Assembly: GCF_018853445.1 (NCBI RefSeq)
Contig: NZ_JABELD010000054.1
Location: 1-64,000 of the forward strand
Direction of reading: 5' to 3'
DNA length: 64,000 bases
DNA from: Acidithiobacillus concretivorus
GTDB lineage: Bacteria; Pseudomonadota; Gammaproteobacteria; Acidithiobacillales; Acidithiobacillaceae
Position numbers and translations under genes: made by a program. The notes beneath the pieces are model-generated. The model saw only the letters and a list, made by a program, of their open reading frames with translations, was not told where the DNA came from and did not search any database. Within the stretch, counting starts at the first letter, position 1. Every line of letters starts with the position of its first letter. Positions 1-8,034 of this stretch are shown in pieces.

Positions 1-138
1 CAGACCGCGCAGAATGGTCCGCCGCAGGTACCAGAAACGATCCACCATCACCGCCAGTTCCACCAGCAGCATCAGGCCCAAAATGTATAGAACCCCGTCC
101 GAGTAGTTGGCGAGGTGAATGAGATATTGCAGGTTCAT
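1..138 (-). CDS. MotA/TolQ/ExbB-type proton channel protein, N-terminus only
   Basis: The reverse strand from 138 opens with ATG and reads 46 residues to the window edge: MNLQYLIHLANYSDG, then a hydrophobic helix (VLYILGLMLLVELAVMV) and a basic stretch DRFWYLRR. The short polar start, first membrane helix and Arg-rich cytoplasmic turn match the first transmembrane segment of ExbB/TolQ/MotA-like stator proteins, which pass protons to drive TonB- or Tol-dependent outer membrane work. Family assignment rests on this segment alone. A Pho box lies 48 bp upstream, so expression is probably induced by phosphate starvation; a role in energising uptake of a phosphorus compound is inference. Confidence 0.5.
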   Translation of the reverse strand, partial: MNLQYLIHLANYSDGVLYILGLMLLVELAVMVDRFWYLRRTILRGL

Positions 139-185
139 CAGGAAAGCACCTTGTAACAATGAAGGTGCTACCTTAACAAACTAAT

Positions 186-225
186 GTGACAGTTTTATGA
201 ACCTTTTATGACAATTTCACATCAA
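186..225 (-). promoter_or_regulatory. Pho box (PhoB operator) upstream of the ExbB/TolQ-like gene
   Basis: On the minus strand the 7-mers TTGTCAT, GGTTCAT and CTGTCAC follow each other with 4-nt AAAA spacers, an exact 11-bp period (plus-strand starts 208, 197, 186); a weaker unit lies at 219. PhoB binds CTGTCAT direct repeats of this period. The box faces the gene starting at 138 and overlaps the last codons of the response-regulator gene ending at 206. Confidence 0.8.
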
Positions 226-1015
226 ATGATATTTTCTGAGGTAAAGTCAGCCGATAACCAAAACCATGCACCGTCTCCAGCCATTCCCCAGCACCGGCCA
301 CCTCCATGTATTTGCGTAAGCGATGAACCTGGGCTGCAACTGAGTTCTCCTGAATGAATTTTTGACCATCGCTTAGTACATTGGCTATTTCTGAGGCGGT
401 AAATGTTCGATCCGGATGCAGGGCCAGATAGTGCAGAAATCGAAACAGTCTCCGGCTCAGACGGATTTCAAAACCGTTCAAGCGTATTCTACTGCTTTCA
501 GGATTGATCCATATATAAGGGTCCTGACGAACTTCCGTAGACTCCCAATGATGTCCACTTTTTAATAGTGTTCCCACTTGCGCCCGTAAAATAGACTCCG
601 CCACGGTATCCGCTAGATAAGCACTGGCACCGGCATCCAGTGCGGACATGGCATGGGCTTCATCATCGGCACCCAATGCCAATATGGATAAGTGCATGCA
701 AACCGGCAGGGATAATAAATCATTCAGCCATGGCGCCATATCCACAGACCAATCCGTAATAATGAGCAAAACCGGATGCCAGCGTTTAATGAGCGGCAAA
801 ACATCGCGTTCCTGACCATTCAGGACTTTGACAAAAGCCCCTGATCGCTGTAACCGTAAAGCCATCTTATCTGCCGGCTTACCTGCAGAAAACACCAGGA
901 TTCTGGAACCAACCAGCGTGCTGATGTTTTCCACTTTAGCAGCCGTCATTAATAACAGGGCATCTGTCAGATGCATCGCATGATGAAGCACCCCACCGAC
1001 CAGGGTATAAAACAT
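206..1015 (-). CDS. Atypical OmpR-family response regulator (degenerate receiver + winged helix)
   Basis: 269 residues, with AGGAG five bases before the ATG at 1015. Residues about 35-150 resemble a receiver fold (RILVFSAGK, later LLIITDWSVD), but the acidic pair that normally follows strand 1 is replaced by Ser-Ala-Gly; an Asp remains in ITDWSVD at roughly the phosphoacceptor strand. Residues about 165-262 form an OmpR/PhoB-type winged helix (FEIRLSRRLFRFLHYLA, ending VHGFGYRL). Mg-dependent phosphorylation is therefore doubtful and the protein may respond to something else. There is no histidine kinase beside it. It sits between two Pho boxes, so a link to phosphate response is possible but unproven. 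Confidence 0.75.
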   Translation of the reverse strand: MFYTLVGGVLHHAMHLTDALLLMTAAKVENISTLVGSRILVFSAGKPADKMALRLQRSGAFVKVLNGQERDVLPLIKRWHPVLLIITDWSVDMAPWLNDLLSLPVCMHLSILALGADDEAHAMSALDAGASAYLADTVAESILRAQVGTLLKSGHHWESTEVRQDPYIWINPESSRIRLNGFEIRLSRRLFRFLHYLALHPDRTFTASEIANVLSDGQKFIQENSVAAQVHRLRKYMEVAGAGEWLETVHGFGYRLTLPQKISFDVKLS

Positions 1016-1166
1016 ATTCGCTCCTGATTTCTATTTTTTCGATTAATAGATGATAAAAACCGCACAATTTCCGGAAAAAAATTTAAGTGTATCATTTTCC
1101 GCAAAGAGCATTCATTTATCACATCAGGCAGGTGAAATACCTGCCTGATGGTTCATCAGAAAAACC

Positions 1167-2573
1167 TCAAGAAGGCGTCATGCCTGCAGGGGTATTTTTG
1201 CGTATCGGCACCACAACATCTTCACCACTGGCTTCTTCAAGCGATTTACCAGCAGGCTCCTTGATGCAGAAAGCCGTGAGCAGCAAACCTGCCAGAGCAA
1301 AAAAGAAAGTGATCATCAAGGTTCCATGCAAACCATAATCATGCAGCAAAATCGGGAATACCAGAGCGCCCAAAAAAGCACCCACTTTGGCTGTTCCTGC
1401 AGACAGGCCATGTCCAGTAGTCCGCAAATTGACCGGGAAAAGCTCTGCCGCCAGAACAAAGGTGGTGGTATTGGGGCCGTATTCCGCAAAAAAGTAGGAA
1501 ACACCGTAAAGTACCAGAAATACACCCATAGATTGAGTCAGCAACGGGAAAGCACCAATCAGCAGGAACATTAATCCCATCAGAAAAAATCCAAGCATCT
1601 GCAGGGTTTTATGACCGACACGATCAATCGTAAACGCCGCCAGAAAATAGCCAGGGACAGCAGCAATAGCAAATACCATCAAACTCAATGCCGTACTGGT
1701 CACCACATCGGCATGCGGAGCAATATGGGACATGATCATGGGGGTAGAAATGGTATTTCCATAATAAGCATAGTCAAACATGAACCAGCCACCCGCTGTA
1801 CCCAACAGTGTCAACCAATAACGGCTCAAAGGCTGCTTGACAATTTTGTCCTGAACCGTAGCCGTTGCCGTTCCCAAGCTGAATGAAGCCAGTTGCTTAC
1901 CGGCTGCTACGGCATCACCTTTGACCCGGGCCAGCCAGCGCGGAGATTCAGGTAGGGTACGACGAATATAAATGACGGCCGCTGCCGGTAAAGCACCCAG
2001 TCCCAGCATCAGACGCCAGGCCAAATCATGATTCACACCCGCTGCCAGAAGCGTTAATGCCACTACCGGACCCGTTACCAAACCAATAGCCTGGGCGGAA
2101 AAAACCAGGCTGACCATGCGACCACGGGATTTAACATTCGCATATTCGCTCATCAGTACAGCAGAGAGCGGATAATCTCCACCAATCCCCAAGCCCAAAA
2201 TAACGCGGGCGATGAGTAGCACTGTCACATCTGGCGCAAAGGCGGACAATAATGCACCGACGGTCATCAACAGTGCCTCAAGACCGTAAATGGCCTTGCG
2301 GCCCATGCGATCCGCCAGGGTACCAAATACGTAGGCACCCACAAAAGTGGCGATGAGTGAAATGGAACCAATCAGCCCGACTTCGGCTGCGCCCAGGTGC
2401 CACTCACCCTTGATCAGCACCAGGGCGGTACCAATAATGAAAAGATCATAAGCGGAAGTGAAAAAGCCCATTGCGGACGCAAACATGGCTTTAAGATGAA
2501 ACGGACTGAAACTGGCAGAGTTGAGCGCCTCTGCCACATTGTTTTGGGTTGAACTGCCTTGCGGTGTTGCCAT
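1167..2573 (-). CDS. MFS phosphate:H+ symporter (PHS family)
   Basis: 468 residues with 12 predicted membrane helices. Hallmarks are the MFS loop motif GTLADRMGRKAIYG after helix 2, the PHS-type segment GLGIGGDYPLSAVLMSEYAN in helix 4, and MFDYAYYGNTISTP in helix 7, as in eukaryotic Pho84 and bacterial relatives that import phosphate with protons. No signal peptide; inner membrane. The four-unit Pho box 49 bp upstream of the start fits phosphate uptake under starvation. Transport of another anion cannot be excluded from sequence, but the regulation argues for phosphate. Confidence 0.85.
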   Translation of the reverse strand: MATPQGSSTQNNVAEALNSASFSPFHLKAMFASAMGFFTSAYDLFIIGTALVLIKGEWHLGAAEVGLIGSISLIATFVGAYVFGTLADRMGRKAIYGLEALLMTVGALLSAFAPDVTVLLIARVILGLGIGGDYPLSAVLMSEYANVKSRGRMVSLVFSAQAIGLVTGPVVALTLLAAGVNHDLAWRLMLGLGALPAAAVIYIRRTLPESPRWLARVKGDAVAAGKQLASFSLGTATATVQDKIVKQPLSRYWLTLLGTAGGWFMFDYAYYGNTISTPMIMSHIAPHADVVTSTALSLMVFAIAAVPGYFLAAFTIDRVGHKTLQMLGFFLMGLMFLLIGAFPLLTQSMGVFLVLYGVSYFFAEYGPNTTTFVLAAELFPVNLRTTGHGLSAGTAKVGAFLGALVFPILLHDYGLHGTLMITFFFALAGLLLTAFCIKEPAGKSLEEASGEDVVVPIRKNTPAGMTPS

Positions 2574-2621
2574 CGTGGTCTCCTTTCTAGTCTGGACCTT
2601 ACGACAGGCTACACCCCAATT

Positions 2622-2661
2622 ATGACCGTATTGTGAACTTTTTATGACACTTTTATGACAG
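2622..2661 (-). promoter_or_regulatory. Four-unit Pho box upstream of the phosphate transporter
   Basis: Minus strand: CTGTCAT, GTGTCAT, AGTTCAC and CGGTCAT separated by AAAA, AAAA and AATA. Plus-strand unit starts are 2655, 2644, 2633 and 2622, an exact 11-bp period. This matches the tandem CTGTCAT repeats bound by PhoB and lies 49 bp before the transporter start at 2573. Confidence 0.88.
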
Positions 2662-2674
2662 TTTCCCCAAACCC

Positions 2675-3190
2675 CTATTGTAGGGGGATGGTTTCCTGGG
2701 CTGGTTGCGGCGGTGCCGCTTCTGCAGGAACATCGTTTTGCGCCGGTGGAAGACTCGTAGGTGCTGTCGCGCTGGCAGCCAAACCCAGATGCTGGGAAAG
2801 CAGCTTCTGGAAATGCAAAGACATCGGCTTGTTACCCAAGGTACCAATACGAATGTTGGCTTTGGTAACATCCGTGGCCATAGAGGTCAAAGTTACCCGC
2901 ACCGTATCTCCTTCCGAACTCATCCCTTCTAACAGATATTTGGAGGGGCTTTTGCGGATTTCACCATTATAGCGTATGCCCATGTCTGCAAATGCCGCCT
3001 GAGACGCGGCGCTTACCCGATTCATGGAAGCCGGGTAGTAAGCATAAAAATTGGCGACTCCGCCATTTTGCACATAGGCCACCGCCCCGCCACCGGCACC
3101 AGCAGCGACGAGGGCAACGCAGCCCCCCAAGGGCAATGCGGAGACCGCAGCAGCTAAGGCCAAAAAGGTAAAACGTTTTTGAATCAACAT
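2675..3190 (-). CDS. DUF3568-like small lipoprotein
   Basis: 171 residues. I start at the ATG at 3190 because GGAGGAG lies just upstream; an in-frame extension to 3256 would run through the tRNA terminator. The N-terminus has a basic start, hydrophobic core and a lipobox-like LPLGGC, predicting a lipoprotein. The body (VANFYAYYPASMNRV, KSPSKYLLEGMSSEGDTVRVTL) matches the DUF3568 pattern of small periplasmic proteins of unknown function. The C-terminal 30 residues are Ala/Pro-rich and probably disordered. It lies between tRNA-Leu and the phosphate transporter on the same strand. Confidence 0.7.
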   Translation of the reverse strand: MLIQKRFTFLALAAAVSALPLGGCVALVAAGAGGGAVAYVQNGGVANFYAYYPASMNRVSAASQAAFADMGIRYNGEIRKSPSKYLLEGMSSEGDTVRVTLTSMATDVTKANIRIGTLGNKPMSLHFQKLLSQHLGLAASATAPTSLPPAQNDVPAEAAPPQPAQETIPLQ

Positions 3191-3225
3191 GTACCCGCTC
3201 CTCCATACCACCTGAAAGCCAAATA

Positions 3226-3249
3226 CAGAAAAGCCCGGATCAACCGGGC
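3226..3249 (-). terminator. Intrinsic terminator after tRNA-Leu
   Basis: On the minus strand GCCCGG-TTGAT-CCGGGC is followed by TTTTCTGTATTT. It lies just beyond the tRNA-Leu 3' end and before the lipoprotein start. Confidence 0.75.
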
Positions 3250-3264
3250 CGTTCAAATCAAATT

Positions 3265-3351
3265 TGGTACCGAGAGTCGGACTCGAACCGACACGATGTC
3301 ACCACCACCGGATTTTGAGTCCGGCGCGTCTACCAGTTCCGCCATCCCGGC
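3265..3351 (-). tRNA. tRNA-Leu (CAA)
   Basis: An 87-nt class II tRNA with encoded CCA. Acceptor GCCGGGA pairs with TCTCGGT; the anticodon loop CTCAAAA gives CAA (reads UUG); the T loop contains TTCGAGT; a long variable arm (GTGGTGACATC) is typical of tRNA-Leu. Confidence 0.95.
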
Positions 3352-3482
3352 AAAATAGCTGATGCAGTATACCCCCTTGCCATTCATGCATCAAGACCAA
3401 GACCAAAACCACCCTATGCTCCCTACTCTCTAACCAGTCCTGAAGAGTTCAAACATCTGTTACAAAAGGTTCACAAAACTGT

Positions 3483-3560
3483 TGAGTCCAAAGGGCGAGT
3501 TCTCTCCTGACAGCAGGATGAACCTTAGAACAACAGGCAAGGGACGTTGACGCAAAAAGG
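3483..3560 (+). repeat. Half-copy of a structured repeat also present at 62009-62086
   Basis: These 78 bases match 62009-62086 at all but two positions (TGAGTCC/TGAGCCC and GTTGACGC/GTTGGCGC), 58 kb apart in the same orientation. At the other site the segment is the 3' half of a 200-bp inverted-repeat element. Here the 5' half, including the partner of the CTCTCCTGAC arm, is absent. It lies between tRNA-Leu and the 3' end of the kinase gene. The rest of the gene-free stretch 3352-3606 shows nothing I can identify. Confidence 0.8.
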
Positions 3561-3606
3561 CTGCAGGCCCAATGCCGTTGATACGCTCATCCAGAATTTC
3601 ACAGCT

Positions 3607-4902
3607 TCAAACGGGCCAGGATAATTCTGCGCACAAGCCGCCCCCGGCCCCATTCATCAAGCGCAAGCGCATGCCTTGTGCTTCGGCCAACTGGCGGGCA
3701 ATGGCCAGGCCTAATCCACTTCCTTCACCATGCCCTCTGGCATCATCCAGACGAATAAATGGCTCAAAAACCTTTTCCAACTCGATTTCTGGAATCCCCG
3801 GTCCGGCATCACAAAGCCGGATCAGAACCTGGTTTGCCATTTTTCTAAACTCGATGCGGACCTCTCCGCCGCCGTAACGTATGGCATTATCCAGCAAGTT
3901 GGATAATAAGCGTCGCAAAGCCTCTCGATCACCCCGAAAAGCATAACGGCGAGGTAATTGGGCAAGCCATTGCCCCCCTGCCCGCTCAAAATCGGCACCG
4001 ACTTCTTGCAATAAAACCATCAAATCGAAATCTGCCACCTTGGCTGCCATACCGCGCCCCAAATCCAGCGATTGTGCAAGCAGCGCGTCCATGCGCTCAA
4101 TATCCTGCAACATGCCATCGTGCAAATGCCGGGGGGTATTTTCGGGAAGCAGTTCCCAAGCCATGCGTAATCGGGCCAAAGGCGAACGTAAATCATGGGA
4201 AATACCCGTCAATAAAAGCGATTGATGATTAATCATTGCCTGCAAACGGGTGCGTAATTCAGCAAAAATATCGAGAATATTCTGAAATTCATAGGCTCCG
4301 CTGGGCGGCAAGCTTGGCAATGGTGCCTTGAGCGAGCTTCTGAGTGCTGTCGAAATGACATCCAATGGTTTTAAAACCCTGCGCACCAGAATCATGGTCA
4401 AAACCACCAGCGCTAAGGTCGAAAATGCCAAAACAAAAATCATGGCGATGGGCAATGAGGAAGCGAGGCGCCCCCGATCAAAATGCACCCAGACGGTTTG
4501 TCCGGAAATGTTTACCGGTACCCAGAAAGTTCGCACCGCACCACCCAACACATCTACGGGAACCGGTTTTCCCAGACGTTTACTTAATGCCTGGCTCAAA
4601 AGCCAACCATAAATATGACCATGCGTATGTTTGATTGAGCGGTCGAGTTGCGCTGAGATTTCTACCCCATTATCCGCACGCAGGCTTTCCAGAAAAGCAG
4701 GTCGTTTTTCGGGCGAGAGCTCTGTATAGGTTTTGGCGCTGATCACAATCAGACCAGCCAGATCTTCCGCCGATCGTTCTGCTAAAGGATAAAGCACAGT
4801 CAGAACAACTATCACCAAGGTAAGAATCTGTAAAATGACAATACCCGGCCCCAGCGTCCAGGCCGTCTGCGAAAATAAATTTCTGCCTCGTCGCAAACTC
4901 AT
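3607..4902 (-). CDS. EnvZ-like sensor histidine kinase
   Basis: 431 residues: membrane helix about 20-40, periplasmic domain to about 155, second helix 155-177 followed by HAMP (RRVLKPLDVISTALRS). The H-box is TGISHDLRSPLARLRM, with the N-box NLLDNAIRYGG, G1 DAGPGIP and G2 GEGSGLGLAIARQL. It phosphorylates the adjacent OmpR-type regulator; its ATG at 4902 overlaps the regulator stop by four bases, so the two are translationally coupled. The H-box type is that of EnvZ, which makes an osmotic, pH or envelope signal likely, but the ligand is not predictable. The gene ends close to the 3.5-kb repeat copy. Confidence 0.9.
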   Translation of the reverse strand: MSLRRGRNLFSQTAWTLGPGIVILQILTLVIVVLTVLYPLAERSAEDLAGLIVISAKTYTELSPEKRPAFLESLRADNGVEISAQLDRSIKHTHGHIYGWLLSQALSKRLGKPVPVDVLGGAVRTFWVPVNISGQTVWVHFDRGRLASSLPIAMIFVLAFSTLALVVLTMILVRRVLKPLDVISTALRSSLKAPLPSLPPSGAYEFQNILDIFAELRTRLQAMINHQSLLLTGISHDLRSPLARLRMAWELLPENTPRHLHDGMLQDIERMDALLAQSLDLGRGMAAKVADFDLMVLLQEVGADFERAGGQWLAQLPRRYAFRGDREALRRLLSNLLDNAIRYGGGEVRIEFRKMANQVLIRLCDAGPGIPEIELEKVFEPFIRLDDARGHGEGSGLGLAIARQLAEAQGMRLRLMNGAGGGLCAELSWPV

Positions 4903-5582
4903 GGGCCCGGCACAAAACGATAACCCAAGCCACGCTCCGTCTGCAAAAAACGCGGTTGGCGGGGATTTTCTTCCAGTATTTTTCGTAAGCGGGTTACGCG
5001 TACATCAATACTGCGATCAAAGCGTCCATCTTCTTCGCCGCCCAATAGCTGCAACAGCAAATCCCGGCTCAAAATACGTTTTGGTCGTTGTGCGAAAACC
5101 AGCAATAAATCCATTTCCGCCGGGTTAATGTCCACTTCAGCATCGCCACGATACAGCCGACGCTCCGAAATTTGCAGATGAAATCCGCCAATCTCTACTT
5201 TGTCGGCACCTTCATCCTTACCGCTACGCCGCAGCAGTACGCGCAAGCGCGCCAACAATTCCCTGGCATTAAAAGGCTTGGCCAAATAATCATCAACCCC
5301 ACTTTCCAGACCAAGAATGCGCTCGTCATCCTCCCCCCGGGCCGAAAGCATCAAAATGGGTGGACCACCGTCCTTACTGCGTAACTCTTTGGCCAGGCTA
5401 ATACCATCCTGTCCTGGTAACATCCAGTCCAAGACGATGACATCTATTGGCCCGGCAAGCAGGTGTTGGCGCATCTGTTTGCCATTGGCTGCCAGCAACA
5501 CCGCAAATCCCTGCGCTTCCAGATACTCCCGTAGCATGTCTGCAAGCCTTTGATCATCATCCACTATCAACACCACCGCCAT
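4899..5582 (-). CDS. OmpR-like response regulator
   Basis: 227 residues. The receiver domain has the intact acidic pair (LIVDDDQRL), phosphoacceptor in VIVLDWMLPG, conserved Thr/Ser region (MLSARGEDDERI) and Lys in YLAKPFNARELLARL. The C-terminus is an OmpR-type winged helix ending TERGLGYRFVPGP. I start at the ATG at 5582 with GAGG upstream; an earlier ATG at 5615 adds 11 residues outside the receiver fold. First gene of the operon with the EnvZ-like kinase. Confidence 0.92.
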   Translation of the reverse strand: MAVVLIVDDDQRLADMLREYLEAQGFAVLLAANGKQMRQHLLAGPIDVIVLDWMLPGQDGISLAKELRSKDGGPPILMLSARGEDDERILGLESGVDDYLAKPFNARELLARLRVLLRRSGKDEGADKVEIGGFHLQISERRLYRGDAEVDINPAEMDLLLVFAQRPKRILSRDLLLQLLGGEEDGRFDRSIDVRVTRLRKILEENPRQPRFLQTERGLGYRFVPGP

Positions 5583-5755
5583 AACCTGCCTCGCTTGTTC
5601 TTCCCAGTGAAGCACAGTGCCGCATCAGGAAATATTCCCGAAATATTTACCACTTACTATAACACCATAGGCAGCAGCGGTACCCAAACCAAAAGATAGA
5701 GTGGAGCGCGTTTTTCAGCAAGCCGGAAAATGATAAAAACGGTTATGCTTTCAGG

Positions 5756-5810
5756 TTTGTAGCGGTTGTTTTGCGGCTATTAGACGGATCTTTAGATCCG
5801 TCTTTTTTTA
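5756..5810 (+). terminator. Terminator-bearing 54-bp repeat, copy 1
   Basis: The sequence begins TTTGTAGCGGTTGTTTTGCG and continues to a perfect 9-bp hairpin, AGACGGATC-TTTA-GATCCGTCT (5782-5803), followed by seven T. The whole unit recurs at 6009-6063 with a one-base difference in the loop. No gene ends directly before it, so it may terminate a small RNA. Confidence 0.85.
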
Positions 5811-6008
5811 TGGGTGTCAAGAACGACCAAGCGGCCCTTCAAAAATTTCAAACAGGGTATTTTGCGGAAATATTCCAGAAACAAATCGCCCGTAATATAC
5901 AGTCCATGGCGAGGGCACAACGTACCCAAACCTCACAGAAAGAGGGAGCGCTTTAAGAATTTTATGCACCGTCGGCCCGAAGGCCGCAGTGCTTTAGGTA
6001 TGAAACAG

Positions 6009-6063
6009 TTTTGTAGCGGTTGTTTTGCGGCTATTAGACGGATCTTTGATCCGTCTTTTTTTA
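6009..6063 (+). terminator. Terminator-bearing 54-bp repeat, copy 2
   Basis: Near-identical to 5756-5810 with the hairpin loop shortened by one base, again followed by a T run. It lies about 50 bp upstream of orn. The 200 bp between the copies holds only a weak 48-codon frame from 5809 with no ribosome binding site, which I do not call. Confidence 0.85.
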
Positions 6064-6114
6064 TATCGTGGTTATCATGCTACACTATTGTTGCTTGTTC
6101 AACAAGGATGTCGT

Positions 6115-6678
6115 ATGGACCCCAAAAACCAACGCTTAGTCTGGGTGGATCTTGAAATGACAGGCCTGCATCCCGAGCAGGATGAAATTCTTGAAATCGC
6201 CAGTATTGTCACCGACAATCAGCTTCGCATTATTTGCGAAGGGCCGGTGCTGGCCGTGCATCATCCCGACACCGTGCTGGCCAAAATGGACGACTGGAAT
6301 CAGCGTACCCATGGTCAATCCGGGCTGATTCAGCGGGTGCGAGACAGCCGCCTGGATACCCAGGCCGTGGAAACCCAAACCCTGGATTTTCTCAACGCAC
6401 ATGTCGCTGCCGGTACTTCACCCATTTGCGGGAATAGCGTTTGCCAGGATCGGCGTTTCCTGGCACGACTGATGCCGCGACTGGAACGCTTTTTTCATTA
6501 TCGGATGATTGATGTCAGTACGCTCAAAGAGCTGACTTCCCGCTGGTATCCCGGCTTCCCGAAATTTCCCAAGGCAGAAAAACATGAGGCCCTGGCGGAT
6601 ATCCGTGAATCCATTGATGAACTGGCTTACTATCGAGAGAAAATCTTTCCACAGCTTCTGGAGCTTCCTGAAAAGTAG
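6115..6678 (+). CDS. orn: Oligoribonuclease
   Basis: 187 residues starting at the ATG at 6115 with AAGGA upstream. DEDDh exonuclease motifs are visible: WVDLEMTGL (Exo I, Asp and Glu), [11 protein letters not shown] (Exo II) and [14 protein letters not shown] (Exo III, His/Asp). Orn degrades 2-5 nt RNA fragments, including pGpG from cyclic-di-GMP breakdown, in the cytoplasm. Its length matches the family. The preceding terminator repeat isolates it from upstream transcription. Confidence 0.96.
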   Translation: MDPKNQRLVWVDLEMTGLHPEQDEILEIASIVTDNQLRIICEGPVLAVHHPDTVLAKMDDWNQRTHGQSGLIQRVRDSRLDTQAVETQTLDFLNAHVAAGTSPICGNSVCQDRRFLARLMPRLERFFHYRMIDVSTLKELTSRWYPGFPKFPKAEKHEALADIRESIDELAYYREKIFPQLLELPEK

Positions 6679-6684
6679 ATCCCG

Positions 6685-6933
6685 TTACTTTACTGGGGCG
6701 GGAAGGTTCTGGATCAAATCTACCCGTACCCGCACTTCCAGATTTTCTGCCAGAACCCTGCAAAGCAGATAGTCTCCCTCCGAGCTTTCCAGCCATTCCA
6801 GTGGCATGACGACTTCCATATAATGGATTCCCGTACTTTCATCCGCCCAGTGCAGGCGCATTTGTTCTGATGTTAGTATGGCAATTTGCAAACGTTCGGC
6901 AATCTGGCGCGGAGTAGATGCAATCTGGGTCAC
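6685..6933 (-). CDS. Small conserved-looking protein, possibly Rof-like
   Basis: 82 residues from a GTG at 6933 with GGAG upstream. It has a basic N-terminus (PRQIAERLQIAI), then MRLHWADES, a short strand-rich region and VRVRVDLIQNL at the end. The alternating-strand pattern and final RVDLI resemble the Rho-binding anti-terminator Rof, but the similarity is weak. It faces away from the monooxygenase gene with only 15 bp between start codons and converges on orn, ending 6 bp from it. Confidence 0.5.
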   Translation of the reverse strand: MTQIASTPRQIAERLQIAILTSEQMRLHWADESTGIHYMEVVMPLEWLESSEGDYLLCRVLAENLEVRVRVDLIQNLPAPVK

Positions 6934-6948
6934 GGAGGCTCCTCAATA

Positions 6949-8034
6949 GTGAAAATTGATCTTTTCTACGAACTTGCTGTTCCCGAACATCAGGGCCGCA
7001 GCGAAGCCCAAGTTTATCACGAAACGCTCGACGAACTCAGCCTGGCGGACCAGCTGGGTTTTCATGGCGCCTGGATGGTAGAACATCACTTCATGCGCGA
7101 GTATTCGCATTCCAGTGCCCCCGAAATATTTCTGGCCGCCGCCAGTCAGCGCACCAGCAAATTGCGGTTGGGACATGCGGTTGTGGTGCTGCCTTATAAT
7201 CACATAGTCAGGGTTGCCGAACGGGTTGCCGCCCTGGATATTCTTAGCAACGGCCGCCTGGAGCTCGGCGTTGGTCGCGGCTTTTCTCCCAAGGAATATC
7301 AACTTTTTGGTAGTCAAATGGCCGATAGTCGTCAACATATGAAAGAAGGTTTGCAAATTCTTCGCCAGGCTGGAGGACCTGCTTTCAGCCACACGGACAA
7401 ACTTTATCAGTTTGAAAATCTGGACATATTACCCAAGCCCATCCAGAGGCCTCACCCCCCCCTGTGGACAGCAGCAGTCAGTCCCGCCACCTTTCAGTGG
7501 GCCGCACAGGAAGGCATCGGAGTGCTCTCCGGACCGTTCAAGCCCTGGTTCATGATCAAACAGGATTTGCGCGCTTATAAAAAGAGCTGGCAACAGCAAC
7601 ATGGTCAAGGCCCTTTGCAGGCTGGACAAAATAATGGATTTGCCATGACCATTGGTTGCCTTTGCCTGGAAGATGCGGCTGAAGCCAGACGCCTGGCTGA
7701 GGGATTTACCTGGTACTATCAACGCTTGCTGGATCAGACTCGTCCGGTTCTCGCGCAGTTGCGGGAAAGCTATGAATATTATCACCGGCTCGGCTTCCTT
7801 GAGCCCCTGCTACGGCGCGGCCTGAATTTACGTATTCTCGAAAGTATGGGCATGGTGGTGGTCGGTGATCCTGAAACCTGCCGAAAGAAGCTTTCCAGAT
7901 ATGCACGTGCCGGAGTTGATCGCCTGATTCTGGCCGTCGGCGCGGGCATGGTGCCCAGCGCGGTTACCCGGCGTTCCATGCAACTTCTGGCGGAAGAAGT
8001 CATTCCTTTTCTGAACCAGCCGGAAACCCGCTGA
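6949..8034 (+). CDS. LLM-class flavin-dependent monooxygenase
   Basis: 361 residues from GTG 6949 with GGAGG upstream, chosen because homologues begin at the KIDLFYEL strand. Bacterial-luciferase-like features include GAWMVEHHF near the N-terminus, LRLGHAVVVLPYNHIVRVAE, LSNGRLELGVGRGFSPKEY and a C-terminal GDPETCRKKL. Members use reduced FMN to oxidise small molecules. The stop overlaps the start of the following SDR gene (TGATG), so the two are coupled, and an AurF-like oxygenase follows. Substrate unknown; the trio suggests a short oxidative pathway. Confidence 0.85.
   Translation: MKIDLFYELAVPEHQGRSEAQVYHETLDELSLADQLGFHGAWMVEHHFMREYSHSSAPEIFLAAASQRTSKLRLGHAVVVLPYNHIVRVAERVAALDILSNGRLELGVGRGFSPKEYQLFGSQMADSRQHMKEGLQILRQAGGPAFSHTDKLYQFENLDILPKPIQRPHPPLWTAAVSPATFQWAAQEGIGVLSGPFKPWFMIKQDLRAYKKSWQQQHGQGPLQAGQNNGFAMTIGCLCLEDAAEARRLAEGFTWYYQRLLDQTRPVLAQLRESYEYYHRLGFLEPLLRRGLNLRILESMGMVVVGDPETCRKKLSRYARAGVDRLILAVGAGMVPSAVTRRSMQLLAEEVIPFLNQPETR

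Noticed and set aside
3352-3480. Possible 5' half of the repeat element before the 3.5-kb copy
   Set aside because: No sequence there pairs with the conserved 3' half or matches 61913-62008.
5809-5955. 48-codon frame between the two terminator repeats
   Set aside because: No ribosome binding site, and its start lies inside the T run of a terminator.
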